A DNA stretch of 20,803 nt. Source: Haplomitrium mnioides. Its lineage: Eukaryota; Marchantiophyta; Haplomitriopsida; Calobryales. The position numbers and the translations under genes are program-made. Shown one piece after another: positions 18,051 to 20,803 of this stretch. Under the pieces are notes generated by a model, which did not search any database, had not been told where the DNA came from, and worked only from the letters and a program-made list of their open reading frames with translations. The first letter of the stretch is position 1, and every line of letters begins with the position of its first letter. The DNA lies in the NCBI GenBank assembly GCA_049999725.1, contig JBNGIS010031535.1:1-20803 (forward strand). The letters are read 5' to 3'.

Positions 18051-19734
18051 ATGATGATGGAGTCAAATATAATTGCCAATTGATTCTTCATCGTGACTAA
18101 AAAATTAAAGAAATATCAAAAGTTGCAAACCATCGAAGAAAATGCTATGCTGATGGTCAAAAGTACTTGGGAATTATCATTGATGGAATGGATTAGAAGA
18201 AAATTGCTATTCCACACTAGCCATCACCACCAAAAAACATTGATAAAGATTGTTTAGTGGGTGTGCATGTTGTTGGTGCCTTAATATTCAATCATGCTCT
18301 TTCTTCGAGGGTAATCTTAACGTACGAAAACTTGATAAGCGATTCTAATTTGACAGTTATTGTGCTCAAAAAAATATTATGTGAATTTGAAGGCCCATTG
18401 CCTCCAACTTTGTATCTTCAGTTGGACAACATGACACGAGAGAATAAGAATTCTATCTTGTTTGGATATCTTAGTCTCCTTATTGCCAAGAATGGTTTTT
18501 GAAAAATCAAAGTGGGATTTCTCATGGTTGGCCATACTCATGATCAAATTGATCAAATGTTCAACCGATTCTTGAAACGTTTAAAACGTGTCAAAGCTTT
18601 CACAATTACGAGTCTTAGCGAGGCGCTTCAATTATCGTATAATCCTATCCCTCAAGTGACTCTTTGTTGAAAACTTGGGATTTCAAAATGTTTCTATAGC
18701 AACATCCCTCTTTGGTTTAAAGGATGCATAATATTACTTTTAATCAACAATTCAAATTCCAGTTAAGTAATTCCAATGCAAAGATTTGGAGCAAACAGTT
18801 TTCAACAGATGAATTTTAGCTATCTACGAATGGTACTTATTAACTCAAGTTCTTACTTGAAGTGGACAGAGAAATTTTGAGTTCAATGTTGATTCCTCTC
18901 AAGGCATATTCTGAAATCAAACAATCTCAAAAGGAAGAAAGAGAAGTGGATGCCGAAAAAGTGGTATTTTCAATAAGGTACAACATAAGTGAGAACTGCT
19001 ACAAGTTTTTTACAGATTCTAATATTCAATGGTGGAATGACTTTTTTCTTGCCCAACAAGAGATTGTGACCTACATTCTTGAAAGAAAAAGAAAACAAAT
19101 CAAAGCAGAATTTGACATTCCACCTTCACAACAATCAAACACTTGTAATGATTCTCAAAATGTTTATCTAGATTCTCAACTTGATGCTTTATAGATAGAA
19201 GCAGATACACCTGTACAGAAAATACTTTCTACACGTTTAGCAATCTATGATGGACCACATAGGTCGCGAGAAGGGACTCTTTTACACAATACTCGATACG
19301 GGCATAAATTCGGCAATCTACATGAGTTGAAAGCTAGAATGTTTATTTGTGTTGTTGCATCTTTGGATCCAAAGAGAAGACCATTTTGAGTTGCCAAAGT
19401 TCTCAAAGTGTTGTCATTTGATGAAAAGAATCCTCCAAATCCGAAATGAGTATGAGTTCAATGGTTTGCTAATTTGGCTGAAGATGCATTTTCTGGACAA
19501 TACTACCCCAAAAAAATAGCAGCAACAAAAGCGAAACTCAAATCCAAGTTACATATTGATGTACTTGATGTGACACAAATCATGATTCTATCTTTTGATT
19601 TTCTTCTTATCCAAAAAAACCAATTGAGTAAAACTACTCTAGCTACAATCATTGTCATTAACACTGAAACAGATCTAACAAACCTTGATGAATCTTCTGA
19701 AGCTGAATTCGAAGAAGTCGAGATGAGTGACTAA

Positions 19735-20040
19735 AGTCATTCAAGAATTTTGTTCTATGTTCTGTATTTTCAAGTATATTGTAATTTAAGATTATTATTT
19801 TAAAAAGTACTTGAGAATCTTTTGAAGCAACCTATTGAATTTTTTGCCAACTTGAGTTTTTGGCTGTAAATCATTCCAAGTTCAATGTTATTCTCTATAA
19901 ATGAAACCTAAATCTTTAGCTAATATTTTTATTTGGTTTGTAAAAATATTTTCTTCTCCAAAATGTAGGTACTTTATTTCCAACTGTATTGGTTTCTAGA
20001 AGAATTTAAGGTTATTGTCTCACTAAAGCATCTGTCCAAA
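19735..20040 (+). other. 3' flank of the DUF7869-type gene, copy 2
   Basis: No gene. AT-rich and related to 3832-4190, with shared words in the same order (CAACTTGAGTTTTTGGCTGT, AAATCATTCC). Probably 3' untranslated and downstream sequence of the long gene. No canonical polyadenylation signal stands out. Confidence 0.6.
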
Positions 20041-20340
20041 TTGACTAATTGTTTTTTTCTTGTTAGGGCTTTGATGTAAAACTTAAAACCCTTTACGTTG
20101 TTTGACTCAGATGTAGAGTTTTGTACCCGTTTTTACTTTTAGATTCCAAATTAGAAATCAAAATCTTTTGCGTGCGTAGAGTTTGTTGCAAAAAATAGAA
20201 CGTTTACATTCTGTATCCTTGGTTGTAGAAGTGTGAACCCTATATGTACATAGACTTTGATTCACAAGTCGAAATGTCGTGCATACAAAAACTCTTCTGC
20301 AGAACCTAAAAGCTAGGTTCTTGTGAGTCTTTGTTGAACC
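20040..20340 (+). repeat. ~37-bp minisatellite (GCATAGACT family), array 3
   Basis: Degenerate repeats beginning CTTTGATGTAAAACTTAAAA at 20071, then GCGTGCGTAGAGTTTGTTGC and TATGTACATAGACTTTGATT units. They align in order with array 1 (4199 onward; for example TAGAGTTTGTTGC occurs in both). Array 3 is shorter. Confidence 0.7.
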
Positions 20341-20530
20341 ATGATACATTTGTGTATATGCTTCGTTGAATTATGAAATATTTTTAAATGCTGAAACCTT
20401 TTTGAAATCCAACGTTAACTTTTGATTGCATGGATTTTCAACTACAAGGGAAAACTTACTTCTTTCTTGAAGTTTAAAATAAAGCTCCTAAATCCATGCC
20501 ATGCTTCGTTTTCTTCGTTTTTGTATCTAC
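20341..20530 (+). other. Spacer before the right satellite
   Basis: No gene seen. 20430-20500 resembles 4850-4910, with a shared order TGGATTTT, AAAACTT/AAAAGCC, TTCTTTCTTG, CTTCAAAATA/GTTTAAAATA, so the copy-to-copy similarity reaches this far. No boundary motif is visible before the satellite here. Confidence 0.5.
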
Positions 20531-20803
20531 CATTGCAAACTCATTGAAGAAAATTACTAGGTTGTTATATAAAGTATCTAGGAAATTGATTTATGACCAA
20601 AGTTACTTGATTGATATTTAAAGTAATTAGGAAACATATTGATGAAGAAAGTAGCTTGTTGTTATTTAAAGCATCAAGAAAGTGTATTTATGAAGAACGT
20701 TGTTTGGTTTTCATATAAAATACTTAGGAAATGGATTATGAAGAAAGTTGATTGGTTGTCATTTAAAAACTTAGGAAACATATTTATAAAGAAAGTTACT
20801 TGG
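20530..20803 (+). repeat. 49-bp satellite array, right, continuing past the window
   Basis: Five to six units of the same satellite and in the same orientation as 5417-10460, including the TTTATGACCAAAGTTACTTG variant at 20589-20608. The array runs off the window end. Confidence 0.9.

Larger units (their letters stand above)
15634..19734 (+). pseudogene. DUF7869-type transposase-like gene, full length but broken
   Basis: Large gene, probably spliced, ending at TAA 19732-19734. First piece 15634-15849 (MAGVFKSKKRLEFQD), with a possible donor AAG|GTGAAC. A Ser/Glu-rich part follows from about 16142. The VCRKAF-like block reads FVYRRAFKLILAVG (Cys to Tyr) near 16890-16930. 17026-17370 holds SVSGFTKHWRTHFPN and a Cys pair, CETCEEIK. 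After a gap, 18100-18660 is the diagnostic part: YLGIIIDGMD (GAT 18182-18184), LQLDNMTRENKN (GAC 18425-18427) and FLMVGHTHDQIDQMFNRF. The end has YDGPHRSREGTLLHNTRYGH, PF-stop-VAKVLKV, and an acidic tail. As I recall the family, these match DUF7869-type proteins of presumed DDE/RNase-H fold. At least ten stops and several frame changes make this copy dead. Confidence 0.82.

Noticed and set aside
17740-18054. 104-codon hydrophobic open frame as a membrane protein
   Set aside because: Its composition comes from T-runs in AT-rich non-coding DNA. It has no signal-peptide or helix pattern beyond Phe/Leu from TTT/CTT codons, and it sits in an intron-like gap.
1-20803. tRNA, rRNA or other structured RNA genes
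   Set aside because: No cloverleaf-forming segment with tRNA box A/B signatures and no rRNA-like stretch was noticed by eye. The 20-nt boundary motif contains GGTTCAAA, resembling a tRNA T-loop, but has no surrounding tRNA structure.

Overview
The window looks like gene-poor, repeat-rich plant nuclear DNA. The evidence is an AT-rich composition, two decayed Ty3/Gypsy elements (one still carrying a chromodomain), GT-AG style splice signals in the non-retroviral genes, and a large tandem satellite. Nearly every coding relic is broken by stops that fit C-to-T or G-to-A change (CGA to TGA, CAA/CAG to TAA/TAG, TGG to TGA/TAG), as expected of old cytosine-methylated DNA. I cannot name the species. 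Proteins like the DUF7869-type one here are, as I recall, commoner in bryophytes, ferns and other non-flowering lineages than in angiosperms, but that is a weak hint.

Layout. 5-40 is a short boundary motif. 41-3735 is Ty3/Gypsy copy 1 (gag, protease, reverse transcriptase, RNase H, integrase; no chromodomain or LTR). At about 3735 it is fused to the last codons of a DUF7869-type transposase-like gene (3739-3831), followed by that gene's 3' flank, a ~37-bp minisatellite (about 4190-4960) and an AT-rich spacer. 5417-10460 is a ~5-kb array of a ~49-bp satellite with higher-order structure. Ty3/Gypsy copy 2 (10461-13350; protease to chromodomain, integrase core deleted) interrupts the array, which resumes briefly at 13351-13463 and ends at an inverted copy of the boundary motif (13467-13504). 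A second ~37-bp minisatellite follows (about 13600-13880).

13979-19734 holds two divergently arranged broken genes. On the minus strand is an unrecognised spliced gene (15171 to 13979). On the plus strand is a long transposase-like gene of the DUF7869 type (15634-19734) with a TATA box at 15446. Its 3' side repeats the order seen after 3739: gene tail, related flank, 37-bp minisatellite, spacer, 49-bp satellite (from about 20530 to the window end).

Most interesting reading (inference): 13.5-20.5 kb is a large two-gene DNA-transposon-like unit, with a putative DDE enzyme and an unknown partner divergent from one promoter region, and with the same minisatellite at both ends. 3739-4960 is the 3' end of a second copy. 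The minisatellite carries short palindromes whose arms differ in sequence from locus to locus but stay self-complementary. They lie outside or between the open segments of both genes, apparently in introns.
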